A DNA stretch of 64,000 bases from UBA11222 sp049323435 (GTDB taxonomy: Bacteria > Pseudomonadota > Alphaproteobacteria > UBA11222): positions 186,001-250,000 of the forward strand of contig JBMOMX010000012.1 in assembly GCA_049323435.1 (NCBI GenBank), written 5' to 3'. The translations under genes and the position numbers were made by a program. How positions within the stretch are numbered: position 1 is the stretch's first letter; each line of letters begins with the position of its first letter. Shown piece after piece: positions 1 through 8,375 of the stretch. The notes below the pieces were generated by a model, which was not told the DNA's origin, ran no database searches, and saw only the letters and a program-made list of their open reading frames with translations.

Positions 1-228
1 CTTGCCGGTAAGTATGCAAAGAACGCCCGGCATGGCCAGCGCACTGGCATAATCAATTTCATCTATTGTTGCATGGGCATGCGGAGAGCGGACAAAACAG
101 GCATAGGCCTGGCCCTGGCGGTTGATATCATCCGTGTAGTGACCATTGCCCGTAATAAAACGGAAATCTTCCTTGCGCGGCACGGCGGCGCCAATCCCGG
201 TAGCTTTTTTGGCATTGATAGCGTTCAT
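1..228 (-). CDS. coxL: Molybdenum hydroxylase large subunit, CoxL/XdhB-like, N-terminal part (cut by window edge)
   Basis: The reading frame is open from an ATG at 228 to the left edge and gives 76 residues. They include GAAVPRKEDFRFITGNGHY and then TDDI, the usual N-terminus of the molybdopterin-binding large subunit of aerobic CO dehydrogenase and related molybdenum hydroxylases. It starts 21 bases after the coxS stop on the same strand, so the two are almost certainly cotranscribed. In this family the large subunit holds the Mo-molybdopterin cytosine dinucleotide and the substrate site. The active-site loop that separates true CO dehydrogenase (form I) from form II lies outside the window, so the substrate cannot be told. 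No coxM lies upstream of coxS, which is the form I order. The layout is instead compatible with the form II order S-L-M. Confidence 0.88.
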   Translation of the reverse strand, partial: MNAINAKKATGIGAAVPRKEDFRFITGNGHYTDDINRQGQAYACFVRSPHAHATIDEIDYASALAMPGVLCILTGK

Positions 229-249
229 GACGCATGCTCCTCAAGCGGA

Positions 250-711
250 TTAAATGACTTCCGAGGCGGCCTTGATAGCCTTGACGATATTATGGTAGCC
301 GGTGCAACGGCAGAAATTGCCTTCCAGTTCGTGGCGGATGGTCGTTTCATCGGGCTTTGGGATGCGGCGCAGCATATCGACCGCCGTCATGATCATGCCC
401 GGTGTGCAAAAACCGCATTGCAGCCCGTGATGTTCTTTGAACGCCGCCTGCACCGGGTGCAGCCTGTCGCCATCGGCCAGCCCCTCGATGGTACGCACCT
501 CAGCGCCCGCCGCCTGCACGGCCAATATGGTGCAGCTTTTGACCGCCTTGCCGTCAACATGCACCACGCAGGCCCCGCACTGGCTGGTGTCGCACCCGAC
601 ATGGGTGCCGGTAAGCAGCAAATTTTCACGAAGATAATGCACCAGAAGGGTGCGTGTCTCGACATCGGCCGAAACCTGCTTGCCATTTACCTGCATTGCC
701 ACAACAGTCAT
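250..711 (-). CDS. coxS: Molybdenum hydroxylase [2Fe-2S] small subunit, CoxS-like
   Basis: This 153-residue protein has the full length and both iron-sulfur domains of CoxS/XdhC small subunits. The N-terminal plant-ferredoxin-type cluster is bound by C40, C45, C48 and C60 (GCDTSQCGACVVHVDG region). The C-terminal four-helix cluster is bound by C99, C102, C134 and C136 (CGFCTPGM and CRCTGYHNIV). The subunit passes electrons from the molybdenum centre of the large subunit to FAD on the medium subunit. The ATG at 711 has a GGGAGAG ribosome site just upstream. It sits between coxG and coxL in one minus-strand set. The family is certain; whether the substrate is CO or another small molecule is open. 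Confidence 0.93.
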   Translation of the reverse strand: MTVVAMQVNGKQVSADVETRTLLVHYLRENLLLTGTHVGCDTSQCGACVVHVDGKAVKSCTILAVQAAGAEVRTIEGLADGDRLHPVQAAFKEHHGLQCGFCTPGMIMTAVDMLRRIPKPDETTIRHELEGNFCRCTGYHNIVKAIKAASEVI

Positions 712-758
712 GCGCCGCTCTCCCTTGCGTGTTTCGTGTTACTCTAAAACGATCTGGG

Positions 759-1313
759 CTATAGAACAAACATCAATGTTATGACTGCCATTATCAGGAT
801 CAACCCAAAGATCCATATAACCGGTTTTAATCCCGCGGACGCAGACGGCTGTTGCGCAGCCGGTTCCGCCGCAACACCGCCCAGAATGGCGCTGAAATTC
901 CCGAAAAATTCTTCCGATAATTTTTTGGCGGTACCATCGATAAGACGCTGCCCGATCTGCGCCAGCTTGCCGCCGACACTGGCCTGCACGCTATAACGCA
1001 GCACGGTAAAGCCGCCTTCCTCGGTCAGCGCCACCTTTGCCACGCCCTTGGCAAAGCCTGCGGGGCCACCTTTCCCCTGCCCGGTCAATGTATAGCTGTT
1101 TGGCGGATTAATCTCCGACAAGATCACCGAGCCCGTAAAAGTCGCCTTGACCGGCCCGACCGAAGCGGTAACCGCCCCTTCCATTTCGGTGTCACTCAAT
1201 CTGGTTATGGACTGACACCCGGGCACACTTTGTTTTAAAATTTCAGGGTCGTTCAGTGCGGCCCACACTTTTTCCCTGGGGGCTGGAATACGAAACTCTC
1301 CGGACATTTCCAT
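759..1313 (-). CDS. coxG: CoxG-family SRPBCC protein with C-terminal membrane anchor
   Basis: The 184-residue product opens with MSGEFRIPAPREKVWAALND, typical of CoxG proteins (SRPBCC/START-like fold). Residues 1 to about 145 form that domain. A low-complexity Ala/Pro/Gln linker follows, then a single hydrophobic helix at about 164-184. CoxG has been reported to recruit CO dehydrogenase to the membrane and to bind menaquinone in mycobacteria; here the anchor would serve the same purpose. It lies 47 bases before coxS and 46 bases after the last antiporter gene, all on the minus strand, so read-through from the antiporter operon is possible. The ribosome site is weak; a second ATG two codons in (1307) is an alternative start. 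Confidence 0.88.
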   Translation of the reverse strand: MEMSGEFRIPAPREKVWAALNDPEILKQSVPGCQSITRLSDTEMEGAVTASVGPVKATFTGSVILSEINPPNSYTLTGQGKGGPAGFAKGVAKVALTEEGGFTVLRYSVQASVGGKLAQIGQRLIDGTAKKLSEEFFGNFSAILGGVAAEPAAQQPSASAGLKPVIWIFGLILIMAVITLMFVL

Positions 1314-1359
1314 TGGGGATTGCTCTACCTTTCATTTGGCATAGTAAACAGAAGTTGCG

Positions 1360-3051
1360 TCATAGATCATACAAAAAAAGCGTCGCGGTCAAAAGCGCCG
1401 CGACCCATAACAGGGCGGCGCCAATGGGCGATGTCCGCGCCAAAACGCCCTGCGGCCCGTGCAGCCGGAAAACCAGCTGCATCATCTGCCGCATCATTGC
1501 ATTCCCGGCATGGCTAATGCTGGCGGCAAGAACATCCCTCCAGCGCCCGAAAACTGCGGCGCTGCGCGGCGCAAGCCGCCGGTACAGCCAATCTGTATCC
1601 AGATTGGTTGAGCGCAATTCCGGTGGATATACACCTGTGCGCATCAACAAAGTAAAGGCCAGCGCGGAAAACAGAAGCAATTGCATCTGCGCCACAACAT
1701 GATCCACCGTATACGGAATATATGTCACCGCATAAGGCAGCATGCCATACAGCACAGATGGATATATCCCGATCAGAATACACAGGCCCGCTATAAGCCC
1801 CATTGCCGCCAGCATGTTCAGCGGCGCCTCGCGGCAGCGGATGCCGCTGTCATGGGCGAAAAAAGCGAAATAGGGAATTTTAATGCCGGAATGGTGAAAC
1901 ACGCCGGCCGATGCGAATAACAGAACCAGCCACACGAACCAATGCCCCTCCCCGGCGGCGGCGGCCAGTATCATGCCCTTTGAAACAAAGCCCGCAAACA
2001 GCGGAAATGCGGAAATCGACGCCGCCCCCACCAAACAGAATCCGGCGGTCCAGGGCATGCTTTTATACAGCCCCCCAAGCTCGGAACCTTTTGCAGTCCC
2101 GGTGCGGAGCAACACCGCACCCATGCTCATAAACAGCAAGCCCTTGAACAGGATATTGTTGACCGCATGGGCAACCGCACCATTGATCGCCATCTCCGTG
2201 CCCAGGCCTATACCCACCACCATGAAACCCAATTGATTATTCAGGCTATAGGCCAGCACCCGGCGCAGATCATTTTCAATGACGGCATAAAAAATCGGAA
2301 ATGCCGTCATCAGCGCGCCGATAGGAATCAGCAGGCTTTCTCCGGCAAAACCGCGCGCCAATGCGTAAATCGCCAGCTTGGTCGTAAAACTGCCAAGTAC
2401 AACTGTGCCCGTCACGGTGGCCTCGGGATAGGCGTCCTGCAACCAGTTATGCAGCAAGGGAAAAGCGCATTTAATCCCAAAGCCAAGAAAGATCGCCCAG
2501 GTGGCGATACTGCCCAGTTGCATCTGCGAAAATTCTATCGAACCGGTTTCGCGCGCAAGAAGAACCGCGCCAAACAGCAATAACAGGCCGGAGCCCATCT
2601 GAATCAGCAAATACCGCATGCCTGCTGCAAAGGACCGTTCCGTACGCCGCGCCCAGATAAAAAACACCGAAGCGATGGCGGTGATTTCCCAAAATACAAA
2701 CAGGGTAATCAGATCCCCCGCCAGTGTGGCGCCGATTGCGGCCCCTGCCGTGACCAGCATGGCCATATGCTGTATGGTATCACGCACATGCAATGAATAG
2801 AGCGCAACAACAAAGGCGGCGATATGAAAAATTACGGCGAACACCAGGCTAAGCGCGTCAATACGCACAGTAAGTATCTGATAGTCCAGAAATTCGATGG
2901 CGCCTGTATTTTCGGGATTAACACCAAACAAATGCCACAGTCCGAGCAGCGGCGTGATCAGCAGCAATAGCTTGCGCGGCCATGCGCGTAAAAAAGGGAC
3001 CAACATTGCGCCCAGGAAAAAAATTACCGCCGGTGTCAAACCATCAATCAT
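1360..3051 (-). CDS. Mrp/Mbh-type antiporter subunit D homologue, third copy (NuoL/M/N family)
   Basis: The 563-residue, highly hydrophobic protein belongs to the proton-conducting NuoL/NuoM/NuoN/MrpD family, with about 14 membrane helices. It keeps the family signature around KCAFPLLHNWLQDAYPEATV and the helix after it. It is the longest of the three D-type proteins here, with about 60 extra C-terminal residues ending in one more membrane segment. Its start overlaps the end of the 93-residue membrane protein gene upstream by 8 bases, so translation is coupled. I infer that it supplies one more ion-translocating channel to the complex, possibly standing in for the N-terminal part of MrpA, which has no separate gene in this cluster. 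Confidence 0.88.
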   Translation of the reverse strand: MIDGLTPAVIFFLGAMLVPFLRAWPRKLLLLITPLLGLWHLFGVNPENTGAIEFLDYQILTVRIDALSLVFAVIFHIAAFVVALYSLHVRDTIQHMAMLVTAGAAIGATLAGDLITLFVFWEITAIASVFFIWARRTERSFAAGMRYLLIQMGSGLLLLFGAVLLARETGSIEFSQMQLGSIATWAIFLGFGIKCAFPLLHNWLQDAYPEATVTGTVVLGSFTTKLAIYALARGFAGESLLIPIGALMTAFPIFYAVIENDLRRVLAYSLNNQLGFMVVGIGLGTEMAINGAVAHAVNNILFKGLLFMSMGAVLLRTGTAKGSELGGLYKSMPWTAGFCLVGAASISAFPLFAGFVSKGMILAAAAGEGHWFVWLVLLFASAGVFHHSGIKIPYFAFFAHDSGIRCREAPLNMLAAMGLIAGLCILIGIYPSVLYGMLPYAVTYIPYTVDHVVAQMQLLLFSALAFTLLMRTGVYPPELRSTNLDTDWLYRRLAPRSAAVFGRWRDVLAASISHAGNAMMRQMMQLVFRLHGPQGVLARTSPIGAALLWVAALLTATLFLYDL

Positions 3052-3325
3052 AATAGTCCTCCGGGCGTATCAAAATCCGGCGTAACAGCTTGGCGCCCAG
3101 GACCAACCCCACACAGCCAATAAAGCCGAACCAGGCGTAAAAGCCGAACCAGGCCTCAAAGAAAAAAACACTATGGCGTGGCAGGATCGAGTCAAGCAGT
3201 ACGAATATTGCGCACAATAGATACAGGGCATAAACGATCCGGTTTATATTTTCCGGCCTGTCCAGCCACCGCTCCGGCGCCCCCGGGCTCTTGTACGAGT
3301 TCTTGTGTATCTCTGAATTTCCCAT
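3044..3325 (-). CDS. Small two-helix membrane protein inside the antiporter cluster
   Basis: The product is a 93-residue protein (starting MGNSEIHKNSYKSPG) with an approximately 28-residue polar N-terminus, then two membrane helices (about 30-48 and 57-80) and a short basic tail. The reading frame runs on upstream into the preceding D subunit, but the ATG at 3325, 8 bases after that gene's stop at 3334, is the sensible start. Its stop overlaps the start of the next D homologue by 8 bases. I do not recognise a named family. A small membrane protein at this position occurs in similar alphaproteobacterial antiporter clusters. Tight coupling on both sides suggests an accessory subunit of the complex; that is inference. 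Confidence 0.75.
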   Translation of the reverse strand: MGNSEIHKNSYKSPGAPERWLDRPENINRIVYALYLLCAIFVLLDSILPRHSVFFFEAWFGFYAWFGFIGCVGLVLGAKLLRRILIRPEDYYD

Positions 3326-3333
3326 ATCTGTTC

Positions 3334-4848
3334 CTATGGCCCTAAAACCGGCAGGATAAACCCGGCAATCGCAGGCCCCGCAAAATAAATCAGCACGGAC
3401 AGGACGGCGGTACAACAAGCCGGCAAAACACACCATATCGGCGCCTCGCGCATGCGCGACAGTTTTATAACAGAAATCTCCCGCCCCTGCGGTTGCGGGC
3501 GGTCCGCTTCTTCGTACAGCGGCAGAAAGAAGCCTCGCGCAACAATGGGTATCAGATAAGCGATGCTCAGAAGCGATGAGAGCATCCATACACTGATCAT
3601 CACATACTGTCCGGTGTCCGCGGCCCCCATCATGAGAAACCATTTACTCCATGCCCCGCCAGTTGGCGGAATACCTATGATACTGAGCGCGCCAAGCAAA
3701 AATGCGGCGAATGTAAAGGGCATAACCCGGCCCAGACCAGCCATCTGGCTGATATTTTTTTTGCCACTGGCGGCATAAATGGCTCCCGCGCACATGAACA
3801 GCGTAATCTTGCCAAGCGCATGCGCTACAAGTTGCATCACCCCGCCAGCCATCCCCATCACCGAGGCCAATGCTACGCCCAGGGTCACATAGGCCAGTTG
3901 CGCCACGGTGGAATAAGCCAGCCGCGCCTTCAAATCGTCTTTTCGAAGCGCAATCATGGACGCCGCAATCAGGCTAAACGCGGCGGCCCACATCATCGCC
4001 TCTGCCGCATTTATTTCGGCAAGAAACGCGACGCCAAAAATATAGATGCCCACCTTCAGGACCGTGAAGACGCCCGCTTTTACAACGGCCACGGCATGTA
4101 AAAAGGCGCTGACAGGCGTTGGCGCAACCATTGCCGCAGGCAGCCAGCGATGAAATGGCATCAGAGCCGCCTTGCCGATGCCGAATAGAAAAAGCGCAAA
4201 TAAAATCGCCGCATAGGGCGCTTCGATTTTTCCCGCCAGAATCCCGCCTTTGCTGAACTCAAGCGTTCCGGTCACTGACCAAGTCCAGATGATCGCTGGT
4301 AAAAATAGCAGCATTGACGTGCCAAGCAGCATGCCAAGATAGATACGCCCCCCGCGCTTTGCCTCTTGCGTTTCGTGATGCACGACAAGCGGATAGGTCG
4401 CAAGTGTCAGCATTTCATAAAACAGGAACAATGTGATCAGATTGCCTGCAAAAGCCACGCCTATGGTGCTCGCCATCGCCAGCGCGAAACAGATGTAGTA
4501 ACGGGTTTGATGCACCTCATTTAAACTGCGCATATAACCAATGGAATAGACGGTGATGGCTATCCACAAAAGTGACGCCAGCATCGCAAAGACCAGCCCC
4601 AGCGGTTCAACCGCAAACAGGATAGGCAATCCCTGCACGATCTCCACACCTTCCAGCCGCGCCGTACCGCCGGCAAGATAGTCGATCAGCAGAAACAGCA
4701 CGCAACCGGACAGGATCACGCCGGTGGACAGACTTATCGCCTCGCGCAGATTGGGAGCGCTGTGTGCGGCCCCGATCAGCAGCGCGCCAAGCACGGGTGT
4801 CAATAGTGACAGCGCAAGGAAGAAGCCGGGAAAATAATCCTCCATCAC
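3334..4848 (-). CDS. Mrp/Mbh-type antiporter subunit D homologue, second copy (NuoL/M/N family)
   Basis: A 504-residue polytopic protein of the NuoL/M/N-MrpD family with the expected 14 helices. The signature stretch includes KAALMPFHRWLPAAMVAPTP, preceded by the conserved glutamate helix (FYEMLTLATYPLVVH). It would form one ion channel in the antiporter complex in the inner membrane. Its ATG at 4848 overlaps the stop of the upstream D gene by 4 bases, so the two are translationally coupled. It differs enough from its two neighbours to be an old paralogue rather than a recent tandem copy. Confidence 0.9.
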   Translation of the reverse strand: MMEDYFPGFFLALSLLTPVLGALLIGAAHSAPNLREAISLSTGVILSGCVLFLLIDYLAGGTARLEGVEIVQGLPILFAVEPLGLVFAMLASLLWIAITVYSIGYMRSLNEVHQTRYYICFALAMASTIGVAFAGNLITLFLFYEMLTLATYPLVVHHETQEAKRGGRIYLGMLLGTSMLLFLPAIIWTWSVTGTLEFSKGGILAGKIEAPYAAILFALFLFGIGKAALMPFHRWLPAAMVAPTPVSAFLHAVAVVKAGVFTVLKVGIYIFGVAFLAEINAAEAMMWAAAFSLIAASMIALRKDDLKARLAYSTVAQLAYVTLGVALASVMGMAGGVMQLVAHALGKITLFMCAGAIYAASGKKNISQMAGLGRVMPFTFAAFLLGALSIIGIPPTGGAWSKWFLMMGAADTGQYVMISVWMLSSLLSIAYLIPIVARGFFLPLYEEADRPQPQGREISVIKLSRMREAPIWCVLPACCTAVLSVLIYFAGPAIAGFILPVLGP

Positions 4849-6356
4849 GGACCGGCCTGCGCGGAAGAAAGTGCAGTTGTATTCAAAAACAGGGCTTCGG
4901 CCGCGGCGCGCGCGCCGGCAACCGTGGTTTCGGAATCAATTCCAAAATATACCGAAGCGATTGTCAGAGCCCATAAGGGCAGCAACATGCCCATCGGCGC
5001 CTCGCGCACTGTGCCCCCTTCAGGCGCTTGCTGAAAATAAGCGGCTTCAATAACGCGGCCAAAATAAAACAGCGCCAGAAGCGAGCCGGCGATAATTGCA
5101 AATGCGGCAGGCCACCAGCCCCGATCCAGCGCGGCCAGAACAAGATACCATTTGCTGGTAAATCCCACCGTCGCCGGTATGCCGGTTAGGCTCAGCCCGC
5201 CTATGACGAACGCCGCCATGGTCCACGGCATGGCCCGGCCCAGACCGCGAAATGATGCAATCGAACAGTCCCCCATACGGTAAATGACACAGGCCACGGC
5301 AAGGAACAGGCCTGATTTCATAATGGCATGGTTGAAAATATGCAGAAGCGCCGCCATCAAGCCGCTCAGATTGGCAAAACTTACCCCCATCAGGATATAA
5401 CCTGTCTGGGCAATGCTGGAATAGGCAAGCAGCCGTTTAATATTGGTCTGAAATATGGCCACGATGGAAGCGATAAAAATCGCGGCCAGTCCCAGCGGCA
5501 GAAACAGATATTGCAATGTCTGTGTTTCGAAATGAAAAACCGGTCCAAATATAGTGTATATAAATCTTAGGCTGACATAAGCGGCGGCTTTCGTGGCGGT
5601 GCCTGCAAGAAAGGCGCTGACGACAGATGGCGCATAGCCATAGACATTGGGCAGCCACTGATGCAGCGGAAAAATGGCAAGCTTCAATCCCAGACCGATG
5701 ATAATAAAGCCAAAGCCAACCTGCAAAGTGCTGCTATGGCCAAGACCGGCGATCCGCGCCGCCATGTCCATCATATTCAATGTGCCGGTAAGGGCATAGA
5801 TCAGGCCAAGCCCGATCACATAAAAGGTCGCGCCTATGGTGCCAAACAGCAGATAGGTAAACGCCGCCGTCAGGGCACGCCTGTCCTGCTTCGCCCCCAT
5901 GGCGACCAGCACATAGGATGAAAGCGAACAGATTTCCAGAAATACAAAAAGATTAAAGGCGTCACCCGTGACCGTCACGCCCAGAAGGCCGGAAAAACAT
6001 AGCATCAGCATGGCATAAAACAGCGGCTGATCTTCCCGCGAAATTTCCCGCGCCACAGATTTCAACGCGAACAGTGTGCACAAAAAACCAATTGCAGAAA
6101 TGATAACAATTACAAAACTGTTTGCCGCGTCCAGACGCAATTCAATGCCCAGTGGCGGCGCCCAATCTCCTAAATGATAGGAGATAACGCCGGCAGATTT
6201 AATCTGTGCATATAAAACCAGCGATGCGGCGAACGCGAAAAGTGAAGCAAAGGCCGCAATGCCCCAGGACAGGACTGGCCGGTTGAATAAAACGCAGAGT
6301 GGCGCAGCCGCAAGCGGCGCCATGATGAGCAGAACAAGTAAATGCCCGCCCATCAT
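4845..6356 (-). CDS. mnhD: Monovalent cation/H+ antiporter subunit D
   Basis: The 503-residue product is the most MrpD-like of the three D proteins. It has the conserved helix with FVFLEICSLSSYVLVAMG and the segment KLAIFPLHQWLPNVYGYAPS, which carry the glutamate, lysine and histidine used for proton transfer in this superfamily. It follows the mnhC homologue directly with a 4-base overlap (start 6356, mnhC stop 6353), the normal MrpC-MrpD order. It acts in the inner membrane, where Mrp complexes exchange Na+ or K+ for H+ using the proton motive force. Confidence 0.93.
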   Translation of the reverse strand: MMGGHLLVLLIMAPLAAAPLCVLFNRPVLSWGIAAFASLFAFAASLVLYAQIKSAGVISYHLGDWAPPLGIELRLDAANSFVIVIISAIGFLCTLFALKSVAREISREDQPLFYAMLMLCFSGLLGVTVTGDAFNLFVFLEICSLSSYVLVAMGAKQDRRALTAAFTYLLFGTIGATFYVIGLGLIYALTGTLNMMDMAARIAGLGHSSTLQVGFGFIIIGLGLKLAIFPLHQWLPNVYGYAPSVVSAFLAGTATKAAAYVSLRFIYTIFGPVFHFETQTLQYLFLPLGLAAIFIASIVAIFQTNIKRLLAYSSIAQTGYILMGVSFANLSGLMAALLHIFNHAIMKSGLFLAVACVIYRMGDCSIASFRGLGRAMPWTMAAFVIGGLSLTGIPATVGFTSKWYLVLAALDRGWWPAAFAIIAGSLLALFYFGRVIEAAYFQQAPEGGTVREAPMGMLLPLWALTIASVYFGIDSETTVAGARAAAEALFLNTTALSSAQAGP

Positions 6357-6745
6357 GAGCTGCGCGCATCCTGCATCTCCAGGGCGCGCTCCTGTGCGAG
6401 GATTTCACCCTCTTCGATAGAGCCATAGGCATCGTTAATGCGAATGGCCAGCGCCAGGCCAATGGCGGTGGTGGCGATACCCACCACAATAGCCGTCAGG
6501 ATCAAAACATGCGGCAGTGGATTGGAATAAATTTCGGTCTTGCCGGTCAGTATCGGTGCAGTTCCGCCGGTTATTTTGCCCATGCTGATGTAAAGCATGA
6601 AAACGGAAACCTGAAACAGATTCAGGCCGATGATTTTTTTGATCAGATTGCCCCGCGATACAACAATATAAAGTCCGGCGCTCATCAAAAGCATGACCGC
6701 CCAATAGGGATAGTGGGAAAGAAACTGATTAAAAAAATTCACCAT
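6353..6745 (-). CDS. mnhC: Monovalent cation/H+ antiporter subunit C (NuoK-like)
   Basis: The 130-residue product has three membrane helices and the NuoK/MrpC pattern GLNLFQVSVFMLYISMG followed by NPLPHVLILTAIVVGIATTA. The length is normal for MrpC. In the NuoK family the second and third helices carry acidic residues of the proton path. The C-terminal 30 residues are charged and predicted cytoplasmic. Its start overlaps the MnhB gene (stop 6739) by 7 bases. The role as a fixed membrane subunit of the antiporter follows from family and position. Confidence 0.93.
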   Translation of the reverse strand: MVNFFNQFLSHYPYWAVMLLMSAGLYIVVSRGNLIKKIIGLNLFQVSVFMLYISMGKITGGTAPILTGKTEIYSNPLPHVLILTAIVVGIATTAIGLALAIRINDAYGSIEEGEILAQERALEMQDARSS

Positions 6746-7179
6746 TCGTCATCCGCTAATTCACGCAGTTGATGCGCGGCAAAACACTGATATATGGCAA
6801 GCATGACCGACGCCACGGTGATTCCCACACCCAGTTCCACCAGAAAAATACCTAGATGCTGGCCGCTGACAGGATCATTCAGCAACACATCATAATCCAG
6901 ATATTTTCCGCCCAGGCCGGCGCCCGCAAATCCTGTGCCGATATAAATCAGCCAGCCAATAGCCATGAGTTTCAGCACATGCTTTGGCGGCGCTACCCGG
7001 TTGAGTTCAGCCAGGCCAAATACCAGCGCATAGAGAATAAGCGCGGCGGCAAAAAGCACCCCCGCCTGAAACCCGCCACCCGGCCCGTAATCACCATGAA
7101 ACTGCACATATAAGGCGAACAGCATAATGAACGGGATCAGCCATTTTGCGCCTATACGAAGTATGAGATGGTGTTTCAT
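6739..7179 (-). CDS. mnhB: Antiporter subunit B (MnhB domain)
   Basis: This 146-residue protein has four membrane helices and the MnhB signature PFIMLFALYVQFHGDYGPGG followed by GFQAGV. It corresponds to MrpB and to MbhF of the membrane-bound hydrogenase. The start overlaps the stop of the DUF4040 gene by 4 bases (ATG at 7179, stop ending at 7176). Its role in Mrp complexes is structural; the GGG-F-QAG loop is near the ion path in solved Mrp structures. Confidence 0.93.
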   Translation of the reverse strand: MKHHLILRIGAKWLIPFIMLFALYVQFHGDYGPGGGFQAGVLFAAALILYALVFGLAELNRVAPPKHVLKLMAIGWLIYIGTGFAGAGLGGKYLDYDVLLNDPVSGQHLGIFLVELGVGITVASVMLAIYQCFAAHQLRELADDEW

Positions 7180-7694
7180 TTTATTTCACGGCTGCGCGCA
7201 TTTCGAGACGCCAGCCTGCCCCGCAATAACAGGATGACACCTATCCCGGCAGTGAAAATCACGCCTGTTTCACCTAGCGTGTCAAATCCGCGATAGCTGG
7301 CCAGAACAGCGCTGACCACATTGGGAATGCCGATCCGGGTTGCAGTTCCCGAAATATAGTCCGGCGCGACATGCATATGGACCGGCGCATCCGCTTTCCC
7401 GAATGGCGGCAAATCCATGGTGCCATAAATCAGAATGGATGCCAGACCCGTCATGACCATAAGCGGAATATAGGGGCGGCGCGGTGCGGGTTTTTCAATA
7501 TTTCCGGTTAACGCCAGCGCGGCAAGAAACAGAACAGTGGATATCCCCGCGCCCACAGCGGCTTCGGTAAAGGCGACATCGACCGCGTCCATGGTGACAA
7601 ACAGGCCCGCGCTCAACAGGCTGAAAACACTGCTTAACATTATCACGGAAAACAAATTACGTTCACGGATGATCATAATCGCCGTGATCAGCAA
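7176..7694 (-). CDS. DUF4040/MbhD-MbhE fusion subunit (equivalent to MrpA C-terminus); start uncertain
   Basis: The protein combines an N-terminal DUF4040 (MbhD) part, with DVAFTEAAVGAGISTVLFLA at about residues 39-58, and a C-terminal MbhE-like part with NVVSAVLASYRGFDTLGETG. Together these equal the C-terminal third of MrpA, so MrpA is split in this organism. The coordinates use the TTG at 7694. The frame is open for at least 12 more codons to 7730, and the extra residues (EHIVNITLFAF) complete the first membrane helix. No ATG, GTG or TTG occurs there. An ATA at 7730, overlapping the mnhG stop and preceded by an AAGGGGG-type ribosome site, is the best upstream candidate. Confidence 0.88.
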   Translation of the reverse strand: MLITAIMIIRERNLFSVIMLSSVFSLLSAGLFVTMDAVDVAFTEAAVGAGISTVLFLAALALTGNIEKPAPRRPYIPLMVMTGLASILIYGTMDLPPFGKADAPVHMHVAPDYISGTATRIGIPNVVSAVLASYRGFDTLGETGVIFTAGIGVILLLRGRLASRNARSREIK

Positions 7695-7726
7695 AAATGC
7701 AAAAAGTGTGATATTAACAATATGTT

Positions 7727-8083
7727 CTATGACACTTCCCCCTTATGCTCTGGCTGTGTGCGGTCCTCTATTGGTGTCATCCTGAGGTTCGACACATAAG
7801 CAGCGTTGATCAATGCATGCGCTGCTATGGGCGAGGTGATAAGAAGGAATAATACAAGCAGCAGCAGCCGCCCCCCCGTCAGGCTTAACCCGGAATGCAG
7901 CAGCAAGCCGCCCAGCAAGAGCCCTGCCCCGAAAGAATCCGTCATGCCTGCCGCATGCAGGCGGGTATAAAAATCCGGCATGCGCAGGATGCCAATGGCG
8001 CCAATCAGCAAAAATATGCAACCCGTTACAATCAGAGCCCAGCTGGCAGCCTGCAGCAGTAAATCCATCTTATTGTACCCCAT
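7727..8083 (-). CDS. mnhG: Monovalent cation/H+ antiporter subunit G
   Basis: The 118-residue product has three membrane helices and the MnhG/PhaG motif GAIGILRMPDFYTRLHAAGM. Two starts are possible: the ATG at 8083, overlapping mnhF by 14 bases, or the ATG at 8068, one base after the mnhF stop, which would give a more usual MDLLLQ N-terminus. MrpG is a small structural subunit that packs with MrpE and MrpF at the edge of the complex. The gene is embedded in the E-F-G-DUF4040 series with overlaps on both sides. Confidence 0.93.
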   Translation of the reverse strand: MGYNKMDLLLQAASWALIVTGCIFLLIGAIGILRMPDFYTRLHAAGMTDSFGAGLLLGGLLLHSGLSLTGGRLLLLVLFLLITSPIAAHALINAAYVSNLRMTPIEDRTQPEHKGEVS

Positions 8084-8375
8084 TGGCGGACGTATCCGGC
8101 TGTTGCACAGTGCGATGGTGAACTGACCAATAGCGGAAAAATTTCAGTATGGCGATCGTACTGATAAAATTGATCAGGGCATAGGCCAGCGCAATATCCA
8201 GAAAATCCGGGCGGCCCGTCAAAAAACCCAGAACAGCAATCATCAGCACCATTTTGGTGCCAAACATATTGGCCGACATGACCCTGTCATACATGCCAGG
8301 CCCCAGATACAGGCGGACCAGGGTTATGGCCATAGTGACAATCAGAGCCCCGGCGGCAAAGATAAACATGCTCAC
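8070..8375 (-). CDS. mnhF: Monovalent cation/H+ antiporter subunit F
   Basis: A 101-residue, three-helix protein with the MnhF/PhaF pattern ALIVTMAITLVRLYLGPGMY then DRVMSANMFGTKMV and DIALAYALINFISTIAILKF. The length matches the family. In Mrp subunit F the conserved aspartate after GP, here in the MYDRV segment, has been linked to ion exchange and bile-salt resistance. The start overlaps the mnhE stop (8372) by 4 bases. Confidence 0.94.
   Translation of the reverse strand: MSMFIFAAGALIVTMAITLVRLYLGPGMYDRVMSANMFGTKMVLMIAVLGFLTGRPDFLDIALAYALINFISTIAILKFFRYWSVHHRTVQQPDTSANGVQ

Noticed and set aside
73..747. 224-residue plus-strand open frame across coxL and coxS
   Set aside because: It is antisense to two well-supported genes whose iron-sulfur motifs are unmistakable; its translation has no family features.
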